Shown here in pieces: positions 33,122 to 44,600 of a DNA stretch of 64,000 nucleotides. Numbering within the stretch: the first letter of the stretch is position 1; each line of letters begins with the position of its first letter. The translations under genes and the position numbers were made by a program. Under the pieces are notes generated by a model. It was given only the letters and a program-made list of their open reading frames with translations. It searched no databases and was not told the origin of the DNA. This stretch comes from Anisus vortex (Eukaryota > Mollusca > Gastropoda > Planorbidae): NCBI GenBank assembly GCA_949126835.1, contig OX421506.1:26511801-26575800 (forward strand), read 5' to 3'.

Positions 33122-33405
33122 CACAATCTGCCGAGCTGGCTTCGCGTTTAGCTGGCGCACCGAAGGTCCTGGGTTCGAATTTATGGTGAAGGCTAGGATT
33201 TGTTCTCAGGTCTGAAGGGAGTTCCCTGAGTCTACTTCAGCTCTGATAGGTTCCTGACTTTTGTTTCGGGTAAAGTAACGCGGCTGTGCATTGTGCTGGC
33301 CACACAATTCCCTCCCCCTATGAAGCCGCACGAACCGATTTCCTGGCCGTGGCATACGATGGGGAATGTGTGGCCAGCAGCAGCCTGTACTTAAGGCAAG
33401 CTAAA
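33122..33405 (+). mobile_element. SINE with inverted tail segment
   Basis: A forward head and body (GGTCCTGGGTTCGAATTTAT ... GTGCATTGTGCTGGCCACAC) are followed from about 33320 by a reverse-oriented piece (TTCCTGGCCGTGGCATACGA, ATGTGTGGCCAGCAG). This makes a partial palindrome. Confidence 0.8.
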
Positions 33406-36400
33406 CTAGAGTTATTGCTGACTTAACGACACTCTAGAGATGAAGACTGCTAATCATAATTTGAGCAATGAATGGAACTTTAAAATCTATAGAATACAAT
33501 ACAATACAATAAAAATTTGTCATTGACAAATTAAACAAAATATGGATAGAGCCTGCTTAATGTTTGTAGAAAATAATACAGTTTAATTTTAAGCAACCGA
33601 AATACTGAAAGGAGAATGAGATAGACACACACACACACTAGAACACCATCTGGTCAGCGAGGTCAAACGAGGGCAGCCTAAGTGATATCCGCTTAAAACC
33701 AGTTGACAAGATCCTTAACATGTTATCTGAGGCAGTTGACTAAGTCATCCGATAGAACTGGTGTTGGGGCCACCCGTCCCCACACCCTGTTTTTGTGTGT
33801 GTGTCTCTCCTGTATATCATTGTAATCTATTATCATGTTGCTTGTGGATGCCATCGAGGGTCTCTCCCTTCCCCCCTCCTCTCCAATTCAGTTCTCGATT
33901 TAGTATATCGGTGTATGTGTTTATCATATTGCTAATGAATTGAACCGGTTGACATTTTAAGCCCTCTTAAGTAGTTTCGGATGGCCGGACATTGCGCCAC
34001 ATGTTTTTGGGCGTCCCACTGAGTTTCTGCAGGGTTTTGTAATTTGGTTGTTTTGGCAGGATTCTTTTTGTTTTTTGTTGTTGTTTTTTTGCTAGATGAA
34101 TAGATAACTAGATCTAATACAAAAGCAGTTTAGAAAACTGAATGAGTATATAGGACCATTGTTTCATTGTTTTAAGCCCAGAGACTGACCAAACTAATCA
34201 AAAGTCCAATGACCACCATAAACTGACCTACAGTCCAAAGTCTAATGACACCTGAAGCTGACGAACTGGTCAAGTTACAGTGACACCATAAACTGGCTGA
34301 AAAAGGGATAGAGAGATATCCATACTCCATAAATATATCGCCCGATTGTGTTTGCCTTGATGTTGTTGAAGTCATCCATGCTACGGAGTAAAAAATGATA
34401 ATAATAATAATAATACTTGTACAACTCATATCCCGTTTGGAACAGTTCTATGCGATGGGGTGTCTTCTGGTTGATTTAAGAGAATGAGTATGTTTTCGGG
34501 GCTTGCCATTCCTCAATTTCTTCTCTTCATTCAGGTCAAATGAGGGTCACTTTCAAAGAAAAAACCTTTTCAAGAAATCCCTAAAACAAAATGTCCACAA
34601 AGTCCTCTAACAGAAATGTAAGAAATTGTTTTATCTCTCTCTCTCTCTCTCTCTGATAATCTCATGTTTGTTTTTGTTATTTCTTCTGTCAATGACATGA
34701 TCATAATGTGTTGAAAAAACCACACAGGTGTCTATTTGGAGTTCCCCCCCCTATCCCCGCCCCGCCATTTTCAAACTGCCATAGTTATTATCTCCGCCTT
34801 CCTGCCCCCCCCTTTACTCCCAATTTTTTATAGCCCATATTAGAACGAGGTATTGTATTGGGAACGAAACCCTTTTTTTTGTCTCCCTTGTTGATTGTTG
34901 GTTCGTTGTAATTTTTTTTTTAAATGTCAACCCCAAAGATAATTCCTCCCCCTCCCCCCCCCCACCCTACTACTATTACTACTATTCCCCTAACCCCACC
35001 GTCCCATTCCTTTTGTCAGTCTCTCTTTCTTGCAATTCCTTTTTTTTAGAAGTATCAACGTGTCATGTCACTTATGTCATAATGTCAACCTTTCACAGCG
35101 GTCGATTTACCTGTCATCAAGCCTTATGGGGGGTTGTGTATGTGTATGTGGGGGTGGGAATTAAGAGGAGAAAAAAAAGGGGGGTGGAGACAGGTGGGCG
35201 GTAACTCTGGAACATTATGGCATTTGTGCTGCGGGCCTATTATCTCCCTTGACTTGTTTGCATATGCGCCATGATTGTCTCTTACTGTCAACACTTTAAT
35301 AACACACACCAAAAAAAAACCGGGTTGTATATATGTCACTTTTATCACATGCCAATGTCTAGATGACATTTTTTTGTCCATATATGTCTATTTATGTAAA
35401 ACTCATTGCTTGTTTCTGCACGTATTGTTGTCTAACAGCTCATTTCTTGAAAAGAGATAAAGATATATACATAGACAGAAGAGAATCGCGCCGGGGCGTA
35501 ACCCGCAAGATATTACAATAACACCCACTGGAATGTGCAAAATATAATGATTTTTGTGTGTGTGTGTGTGTGTGCGCTTGTTGTCAAACTTGTTATTTCA
35601 AAGAACTTACATCTCGAAGCGGGCCCTAACAGATTGTGTGACGTAATTGTGTAGACCGAAAACCCTGGCAGCACACCACGTGCAGAAATCTTTGAAATGT
35701 TACCAGTTGTAAGAATTATTTTTTGAAATGTCACATTTTAGTATAATTATGGTCACATTAGTTGACCCGCGGACACATTATGGTCCTACAAACAAACAAA
35801 AAGTATGTTAAAAAGTAAACTGGCAAGATCAAGTATATTATGAAACAACAACAGCAACGCACAGTGTAAATCTACAATATGAACAAAGTAACAGCCTGCG
35901 CAGTGCAGTAATATAGGAAATTGGCAAAACCCAGAGGTACCGTTTTTAACATTTCGAGTGAAAAGAAAGAGAAATAACTCTAGATTACTTTTCATTAGTT
36001 ACCGTTTTATTGTTCGTATTTTCATGGCATCATAAAGGAATGTGTATCCTCATATGTTTTAATAATATAAAATCAAATTTTCATACTCCAGCAACATATG
36101 CCCCGGTCGGATCAGACGGCCCACAGCAAACAAACATACAAACTCAAAGTAGAAAAATAATACAGGCCATGTTGACATGGACATGTACGACATGTTGACT
36201 ATCAAAAAGTAATTTTGTCTCTTTCTTACTTTTCAAAAGAAAAATATATAAAAAGAACATTTGTCAACCATTTTGCCCCCGACTAAAATTCGTATCAGTG
36301 TAACCAAAAACAGGTGTTCATTATGTGCTTGGATATGTGACTTGAGCCCCCGCCACCCCCACCACTCCGCCAGTAAAAAAGAAAACGTATTGTATCCTAC

Positions 36401-36713
36401 GTAGTCCGATGACATACCCAACCCCACCCAACTCCTCCTATCAATATGCGGACGCTTTTCGGTCTGTCCCTAAAAAACAACATAATATGCAATGCTCACT
36501 GAAACACGACACACGAGCTGTGTGGTTTTAAAACAAGGGTTCTCAAAGCATGCTCCAACAACGAATCCCTTGTTTGAATATAAGAAGTACATCTACGCTA
36601 CTCCGGGCAGGGGGTCTATCTCTCTACTCATCATTGATGTTTGCTCAGAAATGGGTTTTCTGATTACTGTGCCTCTCTCTTTTTATCTCGTATTTTCTCT
36701 CGTTTTTTACTGA

Positions 36714-36714
<1 letters not shown>
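33406..36714. other. Unassigned 3.3-kb stretch
   Basis: No gene or transposon is recognised. Microsatellites: CA at about 33626-33639, CT at about 34637-34656, ATA near 34398-34414, TG at about 35555-35573. Short ORFs on both strands show no domain. This is the largest unexplained part of the left half and could hide small exons. Confidence 0.45.
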
Positions 36715-36746
<32 letters not shown>

Positions 36747-37070
36747 TTCTCTCTCTCTCTTTCTCTCTTTCCTTTTCTCTCTTTCTCTGTTTCTCTCTCT
36801 CTTTCTCTCTTTCCTTTTCTCTCTTTCTCTGTTTCTCTCTCTCTCTCTTTCCTTTTCTCTCTTTCTCTGTTTCTCTCTCTCTCTCTCTTTCCTTTTCTCT
36901 CTTTCTCTGTCTCTCTCTCTTTTATCTTCTTTTTTCTTTCTCTTTCTCTCTCTCCTTCTCTCTTTCTCGTCCTCTTTCTCTCATCTGTCTATCTTTATGT
37001 GTCTCTCTTTCTCTTTCTGTCTCTCTCTTTCACTCTCTTTCTTTCTATTCATTTCTCTCTTTCTTATATT
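36715..37070. repeat. CT microsatellite / pyrimidine tract
   Basis: CTCTCT with regular TTTCTCTCTTTCCTTTTCTC units (about 60-bp higher-order period). The long Ser/Leu/Phe-rich ORF across it is a repeat artefact. Confidence 0.95.
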
Positions 37071-37496
37071 TCTCATTACATCCTTGCCTCCCCCAACCGT
37101 CTTACGCCCCCTCATCCCCCTCCCTCCAAATCTTCGCTATTCGGACACGTCTGCTGACCTCATTTTTCGTTTTGTTTTCTGGTCGCCACCTCCACCGCGC
37201 GCTGTAACCCAAGACCAGGAGACACTTTGATTTACAGGCCAATAAGAATCGTGCTGCCCCGGTAACACGAGTTGTTCCCCTTGGCTGATGTTCGCGCCCT
37301 AGCCCACCCTACCACCCACCCTACCACCTATCCTTTCTTCATGCCGCCTCTCCACCCCTCAGCCCTCCCTTAAGCCAACACTGCTCCTACACCCAACGTG
37401 CTTGAAATGAGTATGATATTCTCAATTTTTTTTTTACCAGCGTAACATATCTAAAGTAAGGTTATTGCTGTACCCTGCCCATACTATGTACAGCAT
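37071..37496. other. Unassigned stretch
   Basis: Pyrimidine-rich start, then nothing is recognised. Confidence 0.5.
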
Positions 37497-37850
37497 GCAA
37501 TCCCAAAGCTAATTTTAGCGTAGGCTACAATACCGAAGGTAATGTTAGCGTAGTGTCTGAAATAAACTTAGGATACAAGCACTAAATTGTCTAAGCTTAG
37601 CTTTGCATACATGTCTTGTCTTAGCTAAATGGAATAGCTTACAATGTCAACGCTAGGTTTAGCTTACAATGTCTACGCTAGGTTTGGCGTGCAATGCCTG
37701 AGCTATGTTTAGCGTACAATTTCTAATCGAAGTATAGCGTATATCGTGACTATGCTAAGCTTAGCGCATAAGATGTCTACTTTAAGTTAACGTACACTGT
37801 TCAATCTAAGTTTGGCGTGAAATGTCTAAGCTAAATATGATGTAAACAAA
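37497..37850. repeat. Degenerate ~30-bp tandem repeat
   Basis: Diverged units of ATGTCTAAGCTAAGTTTAGC + GTACA. An old array with about ten recognisable units. Confidence 0.7.
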
Positions 37851-38029
37851 TTTCAGATTTCAATTTCAACGTTAAGGTTGTAAACATTTTCTCGATTATG
37901 AATAATTAGAACACAAACAATATCAACATCATGTCGGTCCCATTTGATCAGGTTTCTTCTAGCGCTGTGCCTGATATGAAGATCTGGCTTTTGACGAGAT
38001 TATATCGAGGGCGCCACACGCGGTGCGAT

Positions 38030-38360
38030 GTGTAATATTTTGTGTTCATGTCTGATAACATGGAGCACTTCTCTTCCCACTTGGACCTCAAACCTGGTTA
38101 AGTACACCGGCGGGCTAACGCATTGTGGAACAACCAAGACCAGCGTAAATACTGACTATGGTCTTGGAGCAACCCCTTGTTGGGCGTTTGAGATTTCGTT
38201 GCACTGCCGAGAGGCCTTGCGGGAAGTAAGGGTCAGGTCCCATACTGGTTCATAGTCTGTAATGTGTGGTACCGGGCCACAGTGCAGGTATACAAGCGAG
38301 CAATCACGTCACTGATTCGGGGGGAAATCCGCACGTGGGGGGAGGCAGAGTAGTCCACGT
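38030..38360 (-). mobile_element. Second copy of the unidentified repeat
   Basis: On the minus strand, segments align in order with the 457-bp insertion at 31972-32428: CCTGCACTGTGGCCCGGTAC against CCTGCACTGTCACCCGGTAG, GGCCTCTCGGCAGTGCAACG, and GCGTTAGCCCGCCGGTGTA. Boundaries are uncertain. It ends just before the hAT copy C remnant. Confidence 0.65.
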
Positions 38361-38977
38361 GACTGGAGAGACTGTGTTCATTTCTTGATGTCTTTAGTCT
38401 CTAGGTGCTAATAGTAATGATATTTTGATCTGTTTTACTGAGATGTCCTTTAATGACTTTGGTATCGGTGACCCTTTCAACTATTATCGTTAAACGGAGT
38501 AGTTACGTAGTAATCATACAATCTAAGTAGTTAATGTAATGTCGGAAAATATACATGTAAATTCTTCAGTCATATAATATTTATACAATTTTCCAATACT
38601 TTTAAAAGTTTGATCATTTTAAAGTTGTAAATTGTGTTTCATTTATTTTTTATAAAAGAAAAAAAAAAAACATTAGAAATAGGAGCGTGTTAAATGAAAG
38701 GGGTTAATTATCTCCCTTTAATTAAACATGTTTTTACATTTGATTCAATAGTGATGCCTCTGTTTTGTAATATAACAAATATTACTGACTAGTTATTATT
38801 TCTTTATATGTACTTATGAAAAAGCCCAACTATCTATCTTAATATATTCTTTTACATAGGGATGTACATGTAGTTAATGTTTTGAAATTGTTTTTACAGC
38901 AAAATATGTAAAATTTAAATGCAAAGCCATTCCTGTGCAAATGTAAATGCAAGTTCAACTCACTGCAATGTGTATGA

Positions 38978-39306
38978 GAAACATCGGCTTCAACAGTCAG
39001 TTTACATCATTCAGAAACATCGGCTTTAACAATCAGTTTTGACCATTCAGAAACATCGGCTTTAACAATCAGTTTTCATCATTCAGAAACATCGGCTTCA
39101 ACAGTTAGTTTTCCCCATTCAGAAACATCGGCTTCAACAATCAGTTTTCCTCATTCAGAAACATCGGCTTCAACAGTCAGTTTTCCCCATTCAGAAACAT
39201 CGGCTTCAACAGTCAGTTTTCCCCATTCAGAAACATCGGCTTCAACAGTCAGTTTTCCCCATTCAGAAACATCGGCTTCAACAGTCAGTTGTCCTCATTC
39301 AGAACC
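38978..39306. repeat. 35-bp minisatellite derived from hAT sequence
   Basis: Nine units of CATTCAGAAACATCGGCTTC + AACAGTCAGTTTTCC. The unit is nearly identical to the reverse complement of transposase-remnant sequence at about 15267-15300 in hAT copy D. Confidence 0.9.
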
Positions 39307-39853
39307 GGAGTATGTTGTTGTTTTTATCATTAAAAAACATCTCTTAGAGGTCTTTTGCGTGTCATTGAAAAAATTGCTCGGCATGCCAAGTTTGGTACGC
39401 GTGTCTTTGGTTGCCGACCCCTGATTTAGATTACATTATTATTTATATAATTAATATATGTACTACAATTATTGTCTCGATATAATTTTTTATTGTTTGC
39501 TTTTTTAAAAATTTTCTTGTTATGTCTTTGACTAGATCTATGCCTTTATTATACTCTTGTACTATGTTGCAAAATAAATATTGTCCATTGTTCATTGACT
39601 ACAAGCGATGAAACCTGCACACAGAGACACATATTTGCGTTGGTTAGCAGAAGATGACCGTTTAAATATAATGTATGAGACTTGGATTCGGTGCTCGAGT
39701 TTTTGAAAAGCAAAATCAATCAGTTTCTCTAGGTCTGTGAGTTTCGGCAACAATTTTAGTATTGCATTCTTATCACCCTCTTTTTGTGGAAAGTGGATTT
39801 TATGCTATTACCAGTGAAAAATTACCAGTTGGTTGTCAAAAAAAGAAAAACAA

Positions 39854-39858
39854 GTTGC
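39854..39858. repeat. Target site duplication, left
   Basis: GTTGC, identical to 47277-47281. Five bases is typical for Ty3/gypsy integrases. Confidence 0.95.
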
Positions 39859-40931
39859 TGTAACGCTGTAGCATTTCATAGCATAAGACTAGCATTTAAT
39901 AGCTTAGTGCATCGTTGGTTGTCCTAGATAAATATATGTCAGGATTCTGGCTGAATGTAATTTGACATTTGACCTCGTGTCAGGTTGATTGGAACGTGTG
40001 AAAGTATGGTATTTCGCCAATGTAAATTTAGGATGTTATGTATCACTTGTAATCATTGTAGACCACCCCGTATGTGTCTTTCTCTTTCACCCACATACAC
40101 GGTCACATCTACTCGCCTTTTTGTTGTTTTGCTTATATTAGCAATTAGCGATATCCGAACCCACCTTATATTTTCAAGTTAATTGTCTCTGTATTTACAG
40201 CAATAGTGTCTTTGTGCCCAATGACATGTAACCCAGGTCCTCCTTTCTGAGAAGGAGTGTTAGCCCTGAGGTAATTGATCCTTCCCCGGTATTTCCATTG
40301 CTTGATACACCCACTCCTTTTATGGTAATGTAAAGACAGCTGGGTACTCCCCGCCCACCTCCTCCTTACGTGGCACCCTTACCCTTCTTGAATTGATGTA
40401 AGTTAATTAGTTTTCCCCCACTACCCCTCTAACTAAGTATTCTAAAGATATCTACAGCATCCAATGAATGTACGTTGCTCTCACGTGATTTTAAACACCC
40501 AATCTGGTTAAAGGAAATTCTGGGACCAGCGTGGGTGGAAAAACTATAGTTAGTTGAATTCTTAGCTCCGTGCTGTACACACGTTAAACTCTAGTCTAGA
40601 ATAGATCTTCTCATCTTGTATGTACATTGAATTATTCTATGTGGATTCTGATAATCCTGTTTTCAAATATATCGACATTTACTCTATTAATAAACTGATC
40701 ATAATCGCATATATATATATGGATTGATATACCAAACCCGAATCTTTTTGAGTCACTTACACTTACAGTGTTGTTTTGTTGTGTTGCCTTAACTAAGGCG
40801 TATCAAATAAAAATTTGTAAGAGTTCAAGAATAGCTGTGATAGCCATCAAACTAGACAACAAGCCAAGGGTGTAAGACACAATTCCACCTCACTGTGTGA
40901 TAACGGGTAATTTTACAACCACCCTGTCACA
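39859..40931 (+). repeat. 5' LTR (1073 bp)
   Basis: Starts TGTAACGCTG and ends CCTGTCACA. By eye it differs from the 3' LTR only at 40739 (C against T). Candidate signals: a TATATATATA stretch at about 40709-40720 and AATAAA at 40806-40811. It contains a 65-codon ORF at 39985-40182 that is not convincingly coding. Confidence 0.97.
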
Positions 40932-41618
40932 TATATGGAGAGCTCGTGTCCGGGATTTTGAACTAGACTCGGAGCCTGTCACAGTTTGCCTTTGCTCTTG
41001 CTGGGGGCTCGTTTTCGCCATAACCACCAAGTCAACACATAAAAACCTAAGAAGCAGACCAGTCAACCAATCGACCACCCATACCTTGTATCCACTTTGT
41101 ACACAAGGAATATCGCTGTCAAATTAGCCTACACTGTCAACTTAGCCTGCACGTACACGCTGCAGAGAATATATGCCTGCAGCTGACCACACCTGCCACT
41201 GTTGCTGACACCCGCCTTAATAGTAACCGTAGACCACACGTGCCATACCAGGCGTACCTTACTAGTCACCGAAGACGACCCGTGCCTTACCAGTCACCGT
41301 AGACGACGCGTGCCATACCAGGCGTGCATTGTGAGTCACCGTAGACGTCACCTTTCTGTATACACCTAGAGACACGTACATATCTGCCTGTGCCTATTCA
41401 TAGACATATTCCTATTATTTTGCTCAACTAGAATCAACGCAAAACGTCAAGTCTCTACTGAAGTCCACAAGTATACAAATAAACAATTGACATTAGTTTA
41501 TATTAGTGTGTGTGTGAAATTGTGATTTCTCATTTCAATAAAGTGCCAGGGGTAAGTGTCTTTTACATTTTTGCTAGAATTATCATATATTTTCTAGAGT
41601 CAACCAATTTATACAATA
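40932..41618 (+). other. Retrotransposon untranslated leader
   Basis: 687 bp without a long ORF. It contains imperfect direct repeats at about 41222-41350 (variants of CACCGTAGACGACGCGTGCC, ATACCAGGCGT). It also has a GTAAGT at 41551 and a TTTCTAG at about 41590-41596 that could be splice signals but may be chance. Confidence 0.7.
40936..40953 (+). promoter_or_regulatory. Candidate primer binding site
   Basis: TGGAGAGCTCGTG starts four bases after the LTR and begins with TGG, as required to pair with a tRNA CCA end. I cannot name the tRNA. Confidence 0.4.
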
Positions 41619-44600
41619 ATGGCAGACATTGTTAATATCAAACGCATTGCACGCGAGGAAGCTGAGTTAGCACAATTAACTGGGACAAATCTTTTAGAAT
41701 ATATACAGCAACAGGTAGCAGAATATAGGGAAGCAGAGAAAATTAGATTAGCAGCAGAGAATAGAAATAAAGAATTAGAAGTAGAAGCAGAAAAGAACAG
41801 AATAGATGCGGAAAACAGAAATAAAGAAATAGAGAAAGAAGTAAAATTAAAATTGGCACAAATTGAGGCTGACAAAATAGTTCAATTAAAACAAGCAGAG
41901 ATGACAGGGCCAGGAATATCCAATTCCAACTCTCCCACCCCTCTGTCTTCAAATGACCAAACAAATGACATATCTAACCCCTCCTCCTTTTACTTCACTC
42001 CGGATGTCTTTGATCATAAGATAGAGACAATAGACATTTATATAAGTAGGTTTGAAGAATTAGCAGAGTACCACCATGTTCCAAAGGAAGCATGGTTGAG
42101 ACATTTAGTGCAATCTTTAAGGGGACAAGCATATGATGTATATGATAGACTTCCCTCATCAGACAGTTACTCGTATGAAGCGCTGAAAAATGCCTTACTG
42201 ATAAAGTATGAGCTGACCGCAAAGGCATATAACAAACGGTTCAGAGACTCTCGACTTGGAGACGGCGAGACCTATGCACAATTCGCAGACAGACTGATGG
42301 CTTACTTACTCAAATGGGTGAATCTCTCACACTTTGAGAAAACTTTTCAAGGGTTGGCTGATTTAATTTTAGCCGAACAAATACGGCAAAACCTCCCTTA
42401 CAAGATGAGAATATTTCTAGACGAGCAAGGGGTGACTAATATTGCAAGTTTAGTGGAGCTTGCAGACCGTTATGCTGCGGCCCACAAGGAAGAATATACT
42501 ACGGTAGCACCTCGCCCCCGAAATGATAGACCTTATGCAGGGCGTCCATTTGGGCACCTAGACAAACGAAATCAAACAATGCGCCCTTCAACAAACTCTA
42601 ATGCAAACCAACACCCCCGCCCCTACTCGCAAACGAATGGGAGAGCATCCCAACCCCACGGGCATTGGGAAGGCACCCATCGAAATCCCACTTCTTTTAG
42701 TCACAGTGACAAGAGACGAGACGGTCACGCCCCCACTCACTCTTTTGCCTCTATTGCGGTAAATTCCATACCCGCGGATATGGACACTACAAAAGCAAAC
42801 TCTGTTGACTGTAGAGACCCTTCCCCCGTAAGTCACAATGGTCCAAAAGAGACAGACACAATTGAATTAAATGGGAGACCAGCCATTTGTTTATATGACA
42901 CAGGCTGTGGTTACGAGGCCATTGTTTCTGAGGCCAGGATACGCCCCTGCGACCTCACTGGAGAACACATTGATATTAGGGGCCCATCTCTTTCATCCCC
43001 AATACAAAGACTTCCTATAGCGCGAATCCAGATCAACTCCCCATACGTACGTGGCACGATTAATGCCGCTGTGATGAAAGACCCTGCATATGATATCATA
43101 TTAGGCTGCAAATATGTTTTCCTAGGAACGCCAGAGGCTCCTATGATTATGGCCCCCGTTGTCACCCGGGCGCACCCTGAAGAGGGCGGCACAAGGGCAG
43201 TGCCTATCCCCTCCAATATAGAATTTATCAAAGCACAAAAGGAAGACCCCTCCTTAAAATCACTGCTAGCAAAAGCAGGAGCTAACATATGTAAGCCGGG
43301 AAAACCGCATTATTTTTTTAAGTCCAAAGTGTTATACCGACAACCCCATGAAAATGAAAGTGAAAAAACCCAGGTAGTGGTCCCCTCATCCTTCCGCACC
43401 CAGGTAATGGAGACCGCCCATGACTCATCAATGGGAGCCCACCAGGGGCAGACCTCAACTGTCCAAAAGGTCAAGTACTATTACTTCTGGCCTGGCATGG
43501 ATGGTGATATCAAGAGATTTGTATCGTCTTGTCACCAATGCCAAGTCACTGCACGAAAACACCTCACTCCACCAGTACCACTTGGTCAGACCCCAGTGGT
43601 GGACACTCCATTTCAACGGGTGTCTGTGGATATATTAGGTCCCCTCTCTCGGACGCGAAAGAGGAATGCCTATATACTGTGTGTAGTGTGCCAGTCGACA
43701 AAGTGGCCAGAGGCGGTGGCACTGCCTAGCATAGATTCCAAACACGTGGCAGAAGCACTGTTTACAATCTTTACTAGAATTGGCTTCCCAGAGGTTCTTC
43801 TCTCAGACAATGGTACTCAGTTTACCGGTTCTCTGATGAAAGAAGTGTTGCAATTATTGAACACACGGCATCTCCGTTCCTCCCCTTACCACCCCCAAGC
43901 GAATGGACTTGTAGAAAGGTTCAACAGGACCTTAATTGACATGCTCAAGAGAATTGCACACGGTGACCCCAGTGAATGGGACACCTACATACCTGCCGCT
44001 CTGTACTCCTACCGTACAACCCCGCACTCAAGCCTAGGTTACTCTCCTTATGAGGTCATATATGGAGCACAACCCCGTGGTCCCCTTGAAATCCTCCGTC
44101 GCTCTTGGACCAAAGAAAATCCTCATAATGAAGAGAAAACTGTACACACCTATGTACAACATTTAAAGGACCGTTTAGAATGCGTCAGGAAGATTGCAAA
44201 AGCGAATCTGATAAAAGCCCGACAAAAACAGGCAAAACATTATAACCGCCGGGTGAAAGAACGTACTCTAGCTCCAGGGGATAAGGTTTTGTTATTGCTC
44301 CCCTCCTCCCAAAATAAACTACAAATCATGTGGAAGGGACCCTATGTTGTTACCTCACAAATCTCTCCAACCAACTATAGGATTAAAGTTGGAACAAGGG
44401 AGAAAATGTATCACATAAATCTTCTAAAGCGGTACTTGGAACGCCCTCCCGCTGACATTCCCCTATTAGCATTGGCCATCGCTGAAGAAACTGTACCTGA
44501 CAACACACTCACCGCATTCCCCCTGAAAACAAAAGAATCAGCAGCTGATGTGATCACGGGACCTAAGCTGAGTCCCGACCAAACTTGTCAAGCACGCTCC

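Larger units (their letters stand above)
38400..39858 (+). mobile_element. hAT transposon copy C, left part
   Basis: Matches copies A and B internally (GAGATGTCC, AATATTTATA, TTAATTATCTCCCTTTAAT, ATTGTCTCGATAT). The left terminal repeat is missing. It contains a 35-bp minisatellite (38978-39306) and an embedded CAGGGGTCGGCAACC-type end near 39380-39425. Transposase remnants (GCACACAGAGACAC, AGTGGATTTTATGCTA) lie to its right. It is split by the LTR retrotransposon at 39859 and resumes at 47277. Confidence 0.82.

Noticed and set aside
36641..37207. 188-codon Ser/Leu/Phe ORF
   Set aside because: It is read from a CT microsatellite.
39985..40182. 65-codon ORF present in both LTRs (39985 and 46330)
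   Set aside because: Its identity between LTRs is explained by LTR duplication; there is no domain, and it lies in a region that serves as promoter and UTR.
43420..43729. ORFs in other frames inside the gag-pol gene
   Set aside because: They are shadows of the integrase coding frame. The only out-of-frame stretch kept is the zinc-knuckle-like motif at 42746-42805.
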